From NCBI GenBank assembly GCA_049366695.1, contig JBMNCR010000034.1:1-64000 (forward strand): DNA of 64,000 bases, given 5' to 3'. This DNA is from JBMNCR01 sp049366695 (GTDB lineage Bacteria; Bacillota; Clostridia; Eubacteriales; Alkalibacteraceae). The notes below the pieces were generated by a model that searched no databases, was not told the DNA's origin, and saw nothing but the letters and a program-made list of their open reading frames with translations. The translations under genes and the position numbers were made by a program. Shown piece after piece: positions 53,320-62,020 of this stretch. How positions within the stretch are numbered: position 1 is the stretch's first letter; every line of letters starts with the position of its first letter.

Positions 53320-53959
53320 TCGTCTTCACCTCAGTTTTAAAATATTCACAGTAAGAGTTAATAATGCAATTATTGCATTTAGGGTTTCTCGCTTTACATA
53401 TTTCCCTTCCATGATAAATCAACCAGTGGTGCGCTTTTGACCATAATTCTTCTGGGATATTACACATTAACTGTTTCTCTGTATTAATTACATCTTTTGC
53501 TTGTGCTAAACCAATTCTATTTGAAACTCTAAAAACATGTGTATCTACGGCTATAGCATTTTTCCCAAATGCGTTACTAATCACTACATTAGCTGTTTTT
53601 CTACCTACTCCTGGTAATTTTACTAATACTTCTTTAAACTCTGGTACTTCGCCGTAATACTCATTTATCAACATTTCACATGTTGATATTATATTCTTAC
53701 TCTTTGTATTAGACAAACCACAGCTTCGAATTATTTTCTTTAATCCATTTCCCCCTAATTCTATTATTTTAGCGGGAGTATTATAATCTTTAAATAATTC
53801 TGATGTCACTTTATTAACCCTTTCATCTGTACATTGCGCTGAAAGTATTGTTGCTATTAATAATTCAAAGGGAGTATTAAAGTTTAACATACTTGAAGCT
53901 TGATGATATTCCTTAGATAAAAGTTTAATAACTATTGAAATATTATCCTTTTCTAGCAC
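53309..53959 (-). CDS. nth: Endonuclease III
   Basis: Base-excision DNA glycosylase/AP lyase for oxidised pyrimidines. The helix-hairpin-helix LVKLPGVGRKTANVVISNAF precedes VDTHVFRVSNRIGLA with the catalytic Lys/Asp region, and the C-terminus has CKARNPKCNNCIINSYC, the 4Fe-4S loop (C-x6-C-x2-C-x5-C). 216 aa, normal. GTG start behind GAGGGT. Confidence 0.95.
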   Translation of the reverse strand: MLEKDNISIVIKLLSKEYHQASSMLNFNTPFELLIATILSAQCTDERVNKVTSELFKDYNTPAKIIELGGNGLKKIIRSCGLSNTKSKNIISTCEMLINEYYGEVPEFKEVLVKLPGVGRKTANVVISNAFGKNAIAVDTHVFRVSNRIGLAQAKDVINTEKQLMCNIPEELWSKAHHWLIYHGREICKARNPKCNNCIINSYCEYFKTEVKTNEA

Positions 53960-54181
53960 TTTATCATACCCTCATCTCTTTTAGACAATTATAACACATA
54001 AAAAACTTTGTTTTTTAACTAATCGTAAATATTTCTCATATGAAATGTAAAGTTTTATGTCTAAAAATTCATTTATATGCTAAAATATAGTTTATTAAAG
54101 TAATCAATTAAGGTTTAGTAAATGCATGTAAAACTAATAATTAAGCTATTATATAGCATTATGTTAATTGGAGGTTGTAAA

Positions 54182-55492
54182 ATGAATTACGAAGAAGCAT
54201 TAGGATATATTCATGGCACTTATACTTTTGGTATAAAATTAGGTCTAGAAAATATTACAATATTATTAAATTATATGGGGAATCCTCATAAAAAACTTAA
54301 ATTTATTCATTTAGCTGGCACAAATGGCAAGGGATCTACAAGTAATATGATTAGTAATGTTCTAAAGCATTCAGGTTATAAAGTTGGTTTATATATTTCG
54401 CCTTATTTAGAAGAATTTACAGAGAGAATTCAAATAAACGGCAATCAAATTTCCAAGGAATCTCTGAGCAAAATAACAGAAAAAGTAAAGAATTCAACAG
54501 ATAAAATGATTTCTGCAGGTCATCCACATCCTTCAGAATTTGAAATAGTTACAGCTATCGGATTTCAGTATTTTTACGAAGAAGAAGTAGATATAGTCGT
54601 ATTAGAAGTAGGTATGGGAGGAAGATTTGATGCTACTAATGTAATCGATAATTCATTACTGTCTATTATTACATCAATAGGCATGGACCATACTCAATAC
54701 TTAGGTGAAACACTTGAAGAAATTGCTTTTGAAAAAGCTGGTATTATCAAAGAAAAAGGCAATGTTGTTTTATATCCCCAATCTAAAGTAGTAACTGATG
54801 AAATAATAAAAGTATGTAAAAAAAGAGATGCTACTTTATACTCTCCTAGTTTTGAAAAAATTGAAGTGCAAAAATCATCATTAACTGGACAAAAATTAAA
54901 TTATCTAGGTGGAGAAATCTTTGAATCTTTTAGCTTTGATTTAAGCTTATTGGGAGAACATCAAGCAAATAATTGTTCTACCGCCCTTAAAGCTTTAGAA
55001 ATACTCTTAAAATTAGGTTATAACATTTCTGTTCCAGCAATAAAAAAAGGTATGTCGACTATAAAATTTCCTGGTAGATTTGAAATACTAAATATTAATC
55101 CTACTATTATTATTGATGGTGCTCACAACGAAAATGGTATAGATTCACTAGTTAAAACGGTAAAAACATATGTTGGTAAAAAAGTTAAATTAATATTAGG
55201 CGTCTTAGGAGACAAAGATTTTGCTCCAATGATAAGAAAATTAATTCCAATTTGTGATATGATCTATACAGTTACTCCTAATAACCCTAGGGCTATGGAT
55301 TCAAAAGATTTATCATTATTTATACAAACCAACCATCCAGATGTAAAAGTTAAATCTTTAGATACTATAAAAGAAGGCGCATTTATAGCTACTCAGGATA
55401 TTAAGGATGAAGTATATATTTTTGTTGGTTCCTTATATATGATTGGTGATGCTAGAACTCATCTAGTAAAATATTTAGAAAATAATGAATAA
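54182..55492 (+). CDS. folC: Folylpolyglutamate synthase / dihydrofolate synthase
   Basis: Adds glutamates to folates and/or makes dihydrofolate. P-loop HLAGTNGKGSTSNMISNVL, then VVLEVGMGGRFDATNVID and SIGMDHTQYLGETLEEIAFE, the Mur-ligase-like FolC motifs; C-terminal domain with IIDGAHNENGIDSLV. 436 aa from ATG at 54182 behind GGAGGTT; the longer upstream frame is not needed. Supplies polyglutamylated folate for fhs, fchA and folD. Confidence 0.95.
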   Translation: MNYEEALGYIHGTYTFGIKLGLENITILLNYMGNPHKKLKFIHLAGTNGKGSTSNMISNVLKHSGYKVGLYISPYLEEFTERIQINGNQISKESLSKITEKVKNSTDKMISAGHPHPSEFEIVTAIGFQYFYEEEVDIVVLEVGMGGRFDATNVIDNSLLSIITSIGMDHTQYLGETLEEIAFEKAGIIKEKGNVVLYPQSKVVTDEIIKVCKKRDATLYSPSFEKIEVQKSSLTGQKLNYLGGEIFESFSFDLSLLGEHQANNCSTALKALEILLKLGYNISVPAIKKGMSTIKFPGRFEILNINPTIIIDGAHNENGIDSLVKTVKTYVGKKVKLILGVLGDKDFAPMIRKLIPICDMIYTVTPNNPRAMDSKDLSLFIQTNHPDVKVKSLDTIKEGAFIATQDIKDEVYIFVGSLYMIGDARTHLVKYLENNE

Positions 55493-55511
55493 TGTTAAAT
55501 ACACAAAATAA

Positions 55512-55550
55512 AATAAGAAGTACGTTAAAACGCACTTCTTATTTTATTTA
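55512..55550 (+). terminator. Terminator of folC
   Basis: AATAAGAAGT (55512-55521) pairs with ACTTCTTATT (55534-55543), followed by TTATTTAATT. It is 20 bases after the folC stop. Confidence 0.85.
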
Positions 55551-55700
55551 ATTCTTTTTTAATATTTTTTCATTAAGTACACCGTTATTTCTTTTTTAAT
55601 ATAAATAAAGCATTTCTAATTTTAAATTATTTTAGTCTTATCCAATTCAATTTTAATTTTCAATAAATATATATTTTTTCATGCTATATCAAAACCAATA

Positions 55701-56348
55701 CTATACTAGCATTTTAATATTGGTATAGTCATATTTATCACTAAATTCTTTTTCTTTTATTGCATAATCATCTATCAAATCCTTATCAATACCAAAAAAA
55801 CGACCTGTTACACTAGATAAAGTTTTTACTAAGTAATCAATATCTATATCTATTTTCCCAGAAAAATAATTTAATAATAGTTCTCTTCTTGCACCGAATT
55901 CAGCTATCATAATACAATCTAAATCAATTTGTGTAAAATTATTATTGTTTTCTTTAGAAATCATCGAATATATTCTTTCAATACTATAACTCAATGATCT
56001 AAAATTCGATTTATTTCGCAGCACTTCATAGAAAAAGCGTTTATTATTTTCATCACTTAAGATCAATCTATAATATATAGATGTAACAACAAATAATTTA
56101 TAGTAAGAATTTTTCTTAACATTTAATCTGCTATTGACAAATTCATAAATTTCTAAATAAAATTTTGAATTAATTTCTAATACAATATTGTCTTTTGTTT
56201 TGAAGTAATATGGAATTAAACCTAAAGGAATATTCGCAGTGTCAGCAATTTTTTGAACTGTAGCTTTCGTATAACCCAAATCATAAAATAATTGTTTTGA
56301 TACTTTAATTATATTTTCTTTTGTTTCAAACCCTTTTTTATATCTCAT
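55701..56348 (-). CDS. TetR/AcrR-family transcriptional regulator, 215 aa
   Basis: The N-terminal helix-turn-helix is clear: GFETKENIIKVSKQLFYDLG, then TKATVQKIADTANIPLGLIP and YYFKTKDNIV. The ligand-binding C-terminal domain is not assignable. It lies downstream of the cobT-cblT operon terminator on the same strand and has no partner gene that reveals its target. Confidence 0.88.
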   Translation of the reverse strand: MRYKKGFETKENIIKVSKQLFYDLGYTKATVQKIADTANIPLGLIPYYFKTKDNIVLEINSKFYLEIYEFVNSRLNVKKNSYYKLFVVTSIYYRLILSDENNKRFFYEVLRNKSNFRSLSYSIERIYSMISKENNNNFTQIDLDCIMIAEFGARRELLLNYFSGKIDIDIDYLVKTLSSVTGRFFGIDKDLIDDYAIKEKEFSDKYDYTNIKMLV

Positions 56349-56464
56349 GTAAATCCCTTCAATTTTTTTTATTTTTTCTTATTATAGATAATACCACTAT
56401 ATATAGATGATTGTAAACATATTTCATCAAATAAATTGAATTTTATATTAAAATATTTTCAACC

Positions 56465-56500
56465 ATAAAAAAGCTCCTAAGGTAAATATACCCAAGGAGT
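56465..56500 (-). terminator. Terminator of the cobT operon
   Basis: CTCCT and AGGAG close an imperfect hairpin (56474-56499) with T-run on the minus strand, 27 bases beyond the ECF S-component gene. Confidence 0.8.
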
Positions 56501-56526
56501 TATATTGTAAACCTTTTTAATGAATT

Positions 56527-57048
56527 TTATTTAGTGATTTTTTTTCCAATAGTTTTATAAATTGTTGATGCTAAAAAAACATTAATACCAGAAACTACAG
56601 TTAATATGCCAACTAAACTAATAAACATTTCATTTACTGACGGAATTATTCCGAGTAAATTCATAGCAAATACAGAAATATAAGTAGCCACTACACCATT
56701 AAGAACAGTAGCAATAATGCTATTAAAAATAATATTAATTCTTCCATTTAAATAACCAAATATATAGCATATTATAGCCATACTAACTGCAATTACTAAG
56801 TGAACTGGCACCGTATATGGAAATCCACTTGTTAGAGCAGTAAATAAATGTCCAAGTCCTCCTACTATTGCCCCAGCAACTGGGCCTAAAAACAAAGCTG
56901 CAAAAAATGCTGGTAATGAATCAAAAGCTATACTTTGAAATATTTTGATCTGTGCACCAATAAATGATAAAGCAATTAATATTGAACAATAAACTAACAT
57001 TTTTGTATTAAACATATTTTGTATTTTTACATTTGAGTCCATAATCAT
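56527..57048 (-). CDS. ECF transporter S-component, candidate alpha-ribazole transporter CblT
   Basis: A 173-aa protein of five to six membrane helices with ALFLGPVAGAIVGGLGHLFT, the glycine-rich loop typical of ECF substrate-specificity subunits. It is the only partner of cobT under a cobalamin riboswitch. In Listeria and Geobacillus an ECF S-component (CblT) imports alpha-ribazole for CblS; a PurM-fold CblS candidate is at 44645. No EcfA/T genes are in the window, so it must share a general energising module. AAGGAG site. Confidence 0.78.
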   Translation of the reverse strand: MIMDSNVKIQNMFNTKMLVYCSILIALSFIGAQIKIFQSIAFDSLPAFFAALFLGPVAGAIVGGLGHLFTALTSGFPYTVPVHLVIAVSMAIICYIFGYLNGRINIIFNSIIATVLNGVVATYISVFAMNLLGIIPSVNEMFISLVGILTVVSGINVFLASTIYKTIGKKITK

Positions 57049-57102
57049 TATTCTCCTTATAAATAAATATACTTTTTTTATTTAAAATCAATTTTTAATA
57101 AA

Positions 57103-58152
57103 TTATACTACCGAAATTCCTGCTTCTTCGTATGTACCCATCTCATTAAACATACTAATAGCAGACTCAATAATACTAAATGCTAATACGGCGCCACTTC
57201 CTTCACCTAATCTTAATCCCATATTTAAGTATGGTTTAAATCCAAGCATGGATGAAGCCAATGCAGCTCCTTTTTCAGCAGAAGAATGAGAACATATAAG
57301 GTAATTAAATACTTCAGGATTAAGATTTATAGCTATTGCCGCTGCTGCTGTAGATATAAAGCCATCAACCAGAACAGGTACATTTCTAGCTGCTCCTGCA
57401 AGCATCACTCCAGCCATTGCGCCAATTTCTAAACCTCCTACTTTTGCTAATACATCAATAGCATCCTCTTTATTAGGCTTATTTAATTCTATACCTTTTC
57501 TAATAACATCAACCTTCTTATTCATTTTATCTTCAGATAAATTTGCTCCTATACCTGTAACTTCTTTTGCATCAATTTCCCCAAATACCGAAAAAATTGC
57601 AGAACTTGGAGTAGTATTCCCTATACCCATTTCCCCAGTAGCAAGTAAATTATAATCTTTATCTATCAAATTATTAGCAATTTCTATACCCACTTCCACT
57701 GACTTAATTGCCTCTTCTTTTGTCATTGCGGATTCTTTAGCAAAATTATTTGTACCTTTTTTTATTTTTTTATTAATTATCACATCATAATTTAATTCTG
57801 CATTAACACCTACATCAACTACGGTCAAATCCGCACCTACATGTTTTGCTATTGCTCCAACTCCACTTTTCCCTTGGGATATAAAATTTGTCATCATAGC
57901 TGTAACTACTTGTGGTGCTGATGTAATCCCTTCTTCAAATATGCCATGATCTGCTGCACATACTACTACTGCTTTTTTAAAAGCTGGAAATTCATTTGTT
58001 TTCATAATACCACTCAATTGTACTACTATTTCTTCAAGAGTTCCTAAACTTCCTACAGGTTTTAATAAACCATCCACATATTTCTGAGTTTCTTCCATTT
58101 TTTCTTTGTCTACTCTTTTAATCTCTAAAAGAGTTTTTTGTAATAATGACAT
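57103..58152 (-). CDS. cobT: Nicotinate-nucleotide-dimethylbenzimidazole phosphoribosyltransferase
   Basis: Makes alpha-ribazole-5'-phosphate from a lower-ligand base and NaMN. VDGLLKPVGSLGTLEEIVVQ at the N-terminus, VVVCAADHGIFEEGITSAPQ, GEMGIGNTTPSSAI and the C-terminal Glu in LNMGLRLGEGSGAVLAF (catalytic base) are all present. 349 aa. AGGAGGG site. First gene under the second cobalamin riboswitch. Confidence 0.96.
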   Translation of the reverse strand: MSLLQKTLLEIKRVDKEKMEETQKYVDGLLKPVGSLGTLEEIVVQLSGIMKTNEFPAFKKAVVVCAADHGIFEEGITSAPQVVTAMMTNFISQGKSGVGAIAKHVGADLTVVDVGVNAELNYDVIINKKIKKGTNNFAKESAMTKEEAIKSVEVGIEIANNLIDKDYNLLATGEMGIGNTTPSSAIFSVFGEIDAKEVTGIGANLSEDKMNKKVDVIRKGIELNKPNKEDAIDVLAKVGGLEIGAMAGVMLAGAARNVPVLVDGFISTAAAAIAINLNPEVFNYLICSHSSAEKGAALASSMLGFKPYLNMGLRLGEGSGAVLAFSIIESAISMFNEMGTYEEAGISVV

Positions 58153-58167
58153 GTTTTTCCCTCCTCT

Positions 58168-58222
58168 TAATAAATAAAAAAAGCTTATGATCTAATTGTT
58201 TAAACAATAGACCATAAACTTT
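58168..58222 (-). terminator. Riboswitch-controlled terminator before cobT
   Basis: TTATGGTCTA-TTGTTT pairs with AAACAA-TTAGATCATAA around a central TTTAAA, followed by TTTTTTT on the minus strand, just upstream of the cobT ribosome binding site. Confidence 0.82.
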
Positions 58223-58234
58223 ACCGTCGTTTAT

Positions 58235-58390
58235 GAACAAAAATATCTAGGCAGGTCTCCTGACTTGGTTTCATAATAATCTACACCTTCCCGTTTTCAG
58301 TGGTATACGTAGATCACTCCATCCATACAGTGGTGGGTCCGTACAAGAATTACACTTGTTTCCCTATTCTCCTATAAAGGCACCTATGTA
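58235..58390 (-). promoter_or_regulatory. Cobalamin riboswitch of cobT
   Basis: Minus strand: AGGTGCC (58379-58385), GGGAA, ACCACTGTATGG, GGGAAGG and AAGTCAGGAGACCTGCC (58250-58266) in the canonical order. It is shorter than the copy at 52165 and its central CCCGC segment is less standard. Predicted off-switch for cobT and the CblT-like gene. Confidence 0.93.
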
Positions 58391-58514
58391 ATATTATTCT
58401 GTTATTATTATTATAAAGAATTAATAATGAATTGTAAAGACAATCTTCTGCTTTTTCAATTGAATATTTAAAATCTTTAGTATTTATAGCATTACTCTAA
58501 TTATTTTTTAATCT

Positions 58515-58548
58515 ACAATAGAATTTGCCATATGTATGTGAAATTCTA
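58515..58548 (-). terminator. Possible terminator hairpin, AATAGAATTT/AAATTCTATT
   Basis: A perfect 10-bp inverted repeat (58515-58524 with 58539-58548). It might end the transcript from the 59041-61759 genes, but it is nearly 500 bases away and has only a broken T-run, so this is weak. Confidence 0.35.
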
Positions 58549-58648
58549 TTTGTATTATTTTGATATTATTATCTATATAGCACTATATATATTTTACTAT
58601 ACTTATGACTAATTTTCTCATTATAGGATTCAACAAATTTTTAAAAAA

Positions 58649-58815
58649 CTTTGATCTAAGTAAAATACTATATAGAATATATATATTTCTGTTCTCTTTA
58701 GAAACTTACGCTATTATTGAATACCACGATAAGCACACCTATTCTTTCCATTGGTGCTGGTTGTAAGTGTGATTGTGATTGTATTAAAATCACGCATCAA
58801 CTTTGTTATGTAGCA
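58649..58815 (+). repeat. Dispersed intergenic repeat, copy C
   Basis: ACTTTGATC-TAAGTAAAATACTATATAG, GAATACCACGATA, TTCTTTCCATTGGTGCTGG and GATTGTATTAAAATCACGC correspond in order to copies A and B. The stem GTGTGAT/ATCACGC here and GCGTGTT/AATACGC in copy B keep pairing with different bases. The 3' terminator-like end is not conserved. Intergenic between a cobalamin riboswitch and a TIM-barrel gene. Confidence 0.65.
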
Positions 58816-58865
58816 ATTATATTATTATATATTTGATTCACTTTTTACTATTCCAACTTCTTCTC

Positions 58866-58970
58866 ATTACTATTATTAAATAACGCGATAGCACAGCTGT
58901 ATCAGAAATTATTTTAATAATACGACTAAATCTATTACTAAGCCAATTTTAAGGTTTTCATACATGTGAC
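58866..58970 (+). repeat. Dispersed intergenic repeat, copy D (degenerate)
   Basis: ATTATTAAATAACGCGATAGC matches the GAATACCGCGATAGC part of copy A, then TTTTAATAATACGACTAAATC and a worn AAGCCAATTTTAAGGTTTTCATAC match the 3' half of copies A and B; the TTCTTTCC-GTTGGCG block is deleted. It lies 50 bases after copy C in the same direction. Confidence 0.5.
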
Positions 58971-59040
58971 TACCCAACTAATTAAATTCATGATTTTAAT
59001 AAATTCATTTATCTCATTAAAAAATTTTGCAAATACAAAA

Positions 59041-60015
59041 TCATCTTTCCAATACATCATTTTGTATGCAAACCATTTCTTTTAGTTCATCTAAATTTTT
59101 AGGCAAAAATTCATATACAACAAATTCAGGATTGACTAATTTTATTATATCTTTCATTCTTTTATGATCAAAAGGCACATGAGTATCAATATTAACAACA
59201 TGTTCTCTAGCACATCCAATTGCATCCCAAAAATTTGTACATGAATTAATTTTATCTATCTTTTCATTATGATTTTGTCTCAAATATTTCCCGGTCAATG
59301 ATTTATTTAAATGAATTCCTTTAATATATTCCAATAATATATTATTATTCAATTTTTCTTCTATGTAATCACAAGCTTCATCCATTGTATTGATATTCTT
59401 GTTTGTTATCATTAGATGACCAATGTCCAACATAAAACCTTTATTTGGATAATTAATTTGTTCAAAAAAGTTTTTTGTTAATGCCATATCATTAAAATTA
59501 AGACCAGGCCACCATAAATTTTCAAAAAGTAAGGTAACTCCTTTATCTTCGTTTCCAAAAACTTCATTAACAAGTTCTATAGTTATATCAAAAATTTCTT
59601 TATCAGAATATGTAAAGTCCCAAGTAAATAAATGTTCTATATCCACATGGGATACATGAAATACCATATAGTTTGAATTTAACGCTTGAGCAACTTCAAA
59701 TTCTTTTTTATATTTATTTATCATTACTTGCTTTTTCAGATCACCATAATAAGATATTATATTCTCTTCATTTATAAATTGTTTAAGAAGCTTATCTTTA
59801 TTCCCTTTCCAAAAATCCAACCAGGTAGGCCAATATATTAAATGCATACCTTCAATTAAATCTTTAGGAATATCCTCTATATTATAATCATTATAAAATA
59901 TTAACTCAACACCATCCAGATTATATTCTTTTAAAAATTTTTCTAGTTTTTTCCAATCATTATTAAACCAATTAAGTTTCGATTCATGATTAACCATATT
60001 CATTAAATATTTCAA
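59041..60015 (-). CDS. Sugar-phosphate isomerase/epimerase-like TIM-barrel protein, 324 aa
   Basis: AP-endonuclease-2 (xylose-isomerase-like) fold: MNMVNHESKLN, YNLDGVELIFYND, LLFENLWWPG and KGFMLDIGHLMITNKNINTM carry the Glu, Asp and His metal ligands expected in the barrel. The reaction is unknown. TTG start supported by AAGGTGA. Nine bases after a second protein of the same superfamily and in line with an amidohydrolase, so the three likely form a catabolic unit. Confidence 0.72.
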   Translation of the reverse strand: MKYLMNMVNHESKLNWFNNDWKKLEKFLKEYNLDGVELIFYNDYNIEDIPKDLIEGMHLIYWPTWLDFWKGNKDKLLKQFINEENIISYYGDLKKQVMINKYKKEFEVAQALNSNYMVFHVSHVDIEHLFTWDFTYSDKEIFDITIELVNEVFGNEDKGVTLLFENLWWPGLNFNDMALTKNFFEQINYPNKGFMLDIGHLMITNKNINTMDEACDYIEEKLNNNILLEYIKGIHLNKSLTGKYLRQNHNEKIDKINSCTNFWDAIGCAREHVVNIDTHVPFDHKRMKDIIKLVNPEFVVYEFLPKNLDELKEMVCIQNDVLER

Positions 60016-60024
60016 TAAATCACC

Positions 60025-60798
60025 TTATTTCAAATAGTTAACTAATCTTTTATATGCTAGTGATAAAAATAAATCAGGATCTGATATTTTTTCTTTGCTT
60101 GACATCAATTCCAAAGTTACACATGACAAATTTGAATCAAGAATTGATGGAATAATATTTTCCCAAATAACCATTCCATCCCCAGGTATCCAATGTTTAT
60201 CATCTATCATATCATTATCAGAAAGATGTGTAGCAAATAATCTATGTTTCCATTTTTTTACCAAATCACCCCTGCTTTGTTCTGCAATCCAATCATGAGA
60301 GGAATCATAACATAAACCAAAATGACTGGATTCTATATTTGTTAACAGAGTATCAATTATTTCAAAATCTCTAGTATTTTCAATTGCAATTTTCACATTT
60401 TTGTTTTCTGCATATTTTACTAATTCTTTAAATGCACTTATACCAATTGTTAAGTTTTTATTCACAAAATTTTTATTCGTTGCATGCATGACCATTACAG
60501 GTATCCTATGATAGTTACATGAATCCACATATTTCAAATAAGTTTGCATAGTTTTTTCCAATTCTCGTTTATCTATGCTCCATAAATAATTTACATCACT
60601 ATAAGGACAGTGAATATTATCTAGATCCAATCCTGCTTTTCTCACCATCACTGGCATATCATCTACAGGAATTGATTCTGGATAATACTCATCTTCCCAC
60701 CATAAACATGTAGCATCAAAATTATTTTTTTTAATCAACGTTAATCTTTCTTGTAGTGGCATAACGAAACCAAACCATGAAAAGATACATTTTTTCAT
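60025..60798 (-). CDS. Sugar-phosphate isomerase/epimerase-like TIM-barrel protein, 257 aa
   Basis: AP-endonuclease-2 superfamily: FDATCLWWEDEYYPESIPVD, LDNIHCPYSDVNYLW, VKIAIENTRDFEIIDTLL (metal Glu) and HFGLCYDSSHDW (Asp/His), then RLFATHLSDNDMIDDKHWIP, which is the standard set of metal ligands. Start ATG at 60798, nine bases behind AAAGG; the ATG nine bases upstream abuts that site. Substrate unknown. Confidence 0.78.
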   Translation of the reverse strand: MKKCIFSWFGFVMPLQERLTLIKKNNFDATCLWWEDEYYPESIPVDDMPVMVRKAGLDLDNIHCPYSDVNYLWSIDKRELEKTMQTYLKYVDSCNYHRIPVMVMHATNKNFVNKNLTIGISAFKELVKYAENKNVKIAIENTRDFEIIDTLLTNIESSHFGLCYDSSHDWIAEQSRGDLVKKWKHRLFATHLSDNDMIDDKHWIPGDGMVIWENIIPSILDSNLSCVTLELMSSKEKISDPDLFLSLAYKRLVNYLK

Positions 60799-60835
60799 TT
60801 GTATCATCCTTTATTATATATTAAATAGATAGAAT

Positions 60836-61759
60836 CTAACTATGTTCAATTATCTCATCTCGTGCAGATTCCAATTGTTTTTTTGTAATATTTAATGCTT
60901 TCAATCCGTTTCTTTCACCTATTTCTATTAGTGTTTTTTTCTTTATGCCTGCTTTATTTAAATATATTAATTCATCAAAAAAACCAGAACCATGATACAC
61001 TCTATAAGCTCCTGAATCGCTACCTACAGCAATTCTTACGCCCATTTCATGTGCTTGATATATTTTTTCACATTGTTCTTCAAATATTTTTCTGATTATT
61101 TTATTCTGTTTAATAAATCTCTTATCATTTGCATAAATAATATTGCCTAATGGAGTTAAAGTGGGAATCCATACGATATTTCTTTCCTTTAGAGCATACA
61201 ATTCTTCTTCAGTAAGATAATATCCATGTTCAATAGTATTAACTCCAACTTTAATAGCCATCTGTATAGCTTTTTTTGAATTAGCATGAACCATTATTGG
61301 CAAGTCATTATCTTTTGCATACTTAGCCATATAATCTAATTCTTCAATAGTAAAAGCAATCTCCCCTGTATCTCCATATACATCAAAGTTCATCATCCCA
61401 GTTAAGGGAATTTTAATAAAATCCGGATTATGTTTTTTCATTTTCTGCATTAGATTTTTAAAATCATTTATATTCTCTATAGGTTTCCCTATAAGACTCC
61501 CATAAAAGCCTTTTTTATATATAGCCGATATTGGTGTTTTATAGATAATACCCTCTTCTTTCGCTATTCTTCTGACTATATCATATATGTCTAAAGTATC
61601 TCCACCATCTCTAATAGCAAATATTCCTCTGCTCTTATATGCAATAATTGTCTTGCGTATCAACTCTTCAGCATTTTTGTCTCGTTCTTTCAACTGTTTT
61701 CTAAACAGAGTAGCATTTTCACCATTTAATGATATATGCATATGAGTTTCAATAAACAT
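60836..61759 (-). CDS. Amidohydrolase-family protein without the N-terminal beta-domain, 307 aa
   Basis: The metal-dependent amidohydrolase barrel is complete: H6 and H8 (ETHMHIS), K116 (FIKIPLTG), H158 (IMVHANSKKA), H178 (NTIEHGYYL) and D248 (VGSDSG), an arrangement like the prolidase/imidazolonepropionase group. It begins directly at the HxH motif, so the usual beta-sandwich is missing; the AGGTGAG site right before the ATG shows this is the true start. First gene of a three-gene unit with two TIM-barrel isomerase-like genes, downstream of folD. Confidence 0.8.
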   Translation of the reverse strand: MFIETHMHISLNGENATLFRKQLKERDKNAEELIRKTIIAYKSRGIFAIRDGGDTLDIYDIVRRIAKEEGIIYKTPISAIYKKGFYGSLIGKPIENINDFKNLMQKMKKHNPDFIKIPLTGMMNFDVYGDTGEIAFTIEELDYMAKYAKDNDLPIMVHANSKKAIQMAIKVGVNTIEHGYYLTEEELYALKERNIVWIPTLTPLGNIIYANDKRFIKQNKIIRKIFEEQCEKIYQAHEMGVRIAVGSDSGAYRVYHGSGFFDELIYLNKAGIKKKTLIEIGERNGLKALNITKKQLESARDEIIEHS

Positions 61760-61807
61760 AATCTCACCTCTATTTCAAGAAAGCTTTCCATAAAGGAAAG
61801 CTTCATA

Positions 61808-62020
61808 TTATCCTATACTACTTTTATATACATCTGTATCAACAAGTATATCCATAATATCCTCGTCTGTAACTTCATCTTTCACGATCTAGTTATCATA
61901 TGCCTTTTCATTTATTTTCTTGAATTCAACGTCTAGTACTTCATTTGATTCTATTATTTTAAATGAAAAATCATCTATTTCTTCAATCATCGTTTGTTGC
62001 GAAATTATTAATAATACTAT
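61808..62020 (-). pseudogene. Open frame continuing from folD through two TAG codons
   Basis: Reading on in the folD frame past its TAG stop, the sequence stays open for 43 codons (with a Met at 61990: MIEEIDDFSFKIIESNEVLD), meets a second TAG (61889-61891), then continues 26 codons (KDEVTDEDIMDILVDTDVYK) to a TAA. About 70 codons with no TAA or TGA is unusual in such AT-rich DNA and the peptide is acidic and protein-like. No ribosome binding site precedes the Met. Most likely a decayed gene end. Confidence 0.3.

Noticed and set aside
61808..62020. Pyrrolysine-containing extension of FolD
   Set aside because: FolD is already full length at its TAG, TAG ends other essential genes here, and no pyl genes are in the window; kept only as a remnant with low confidence.
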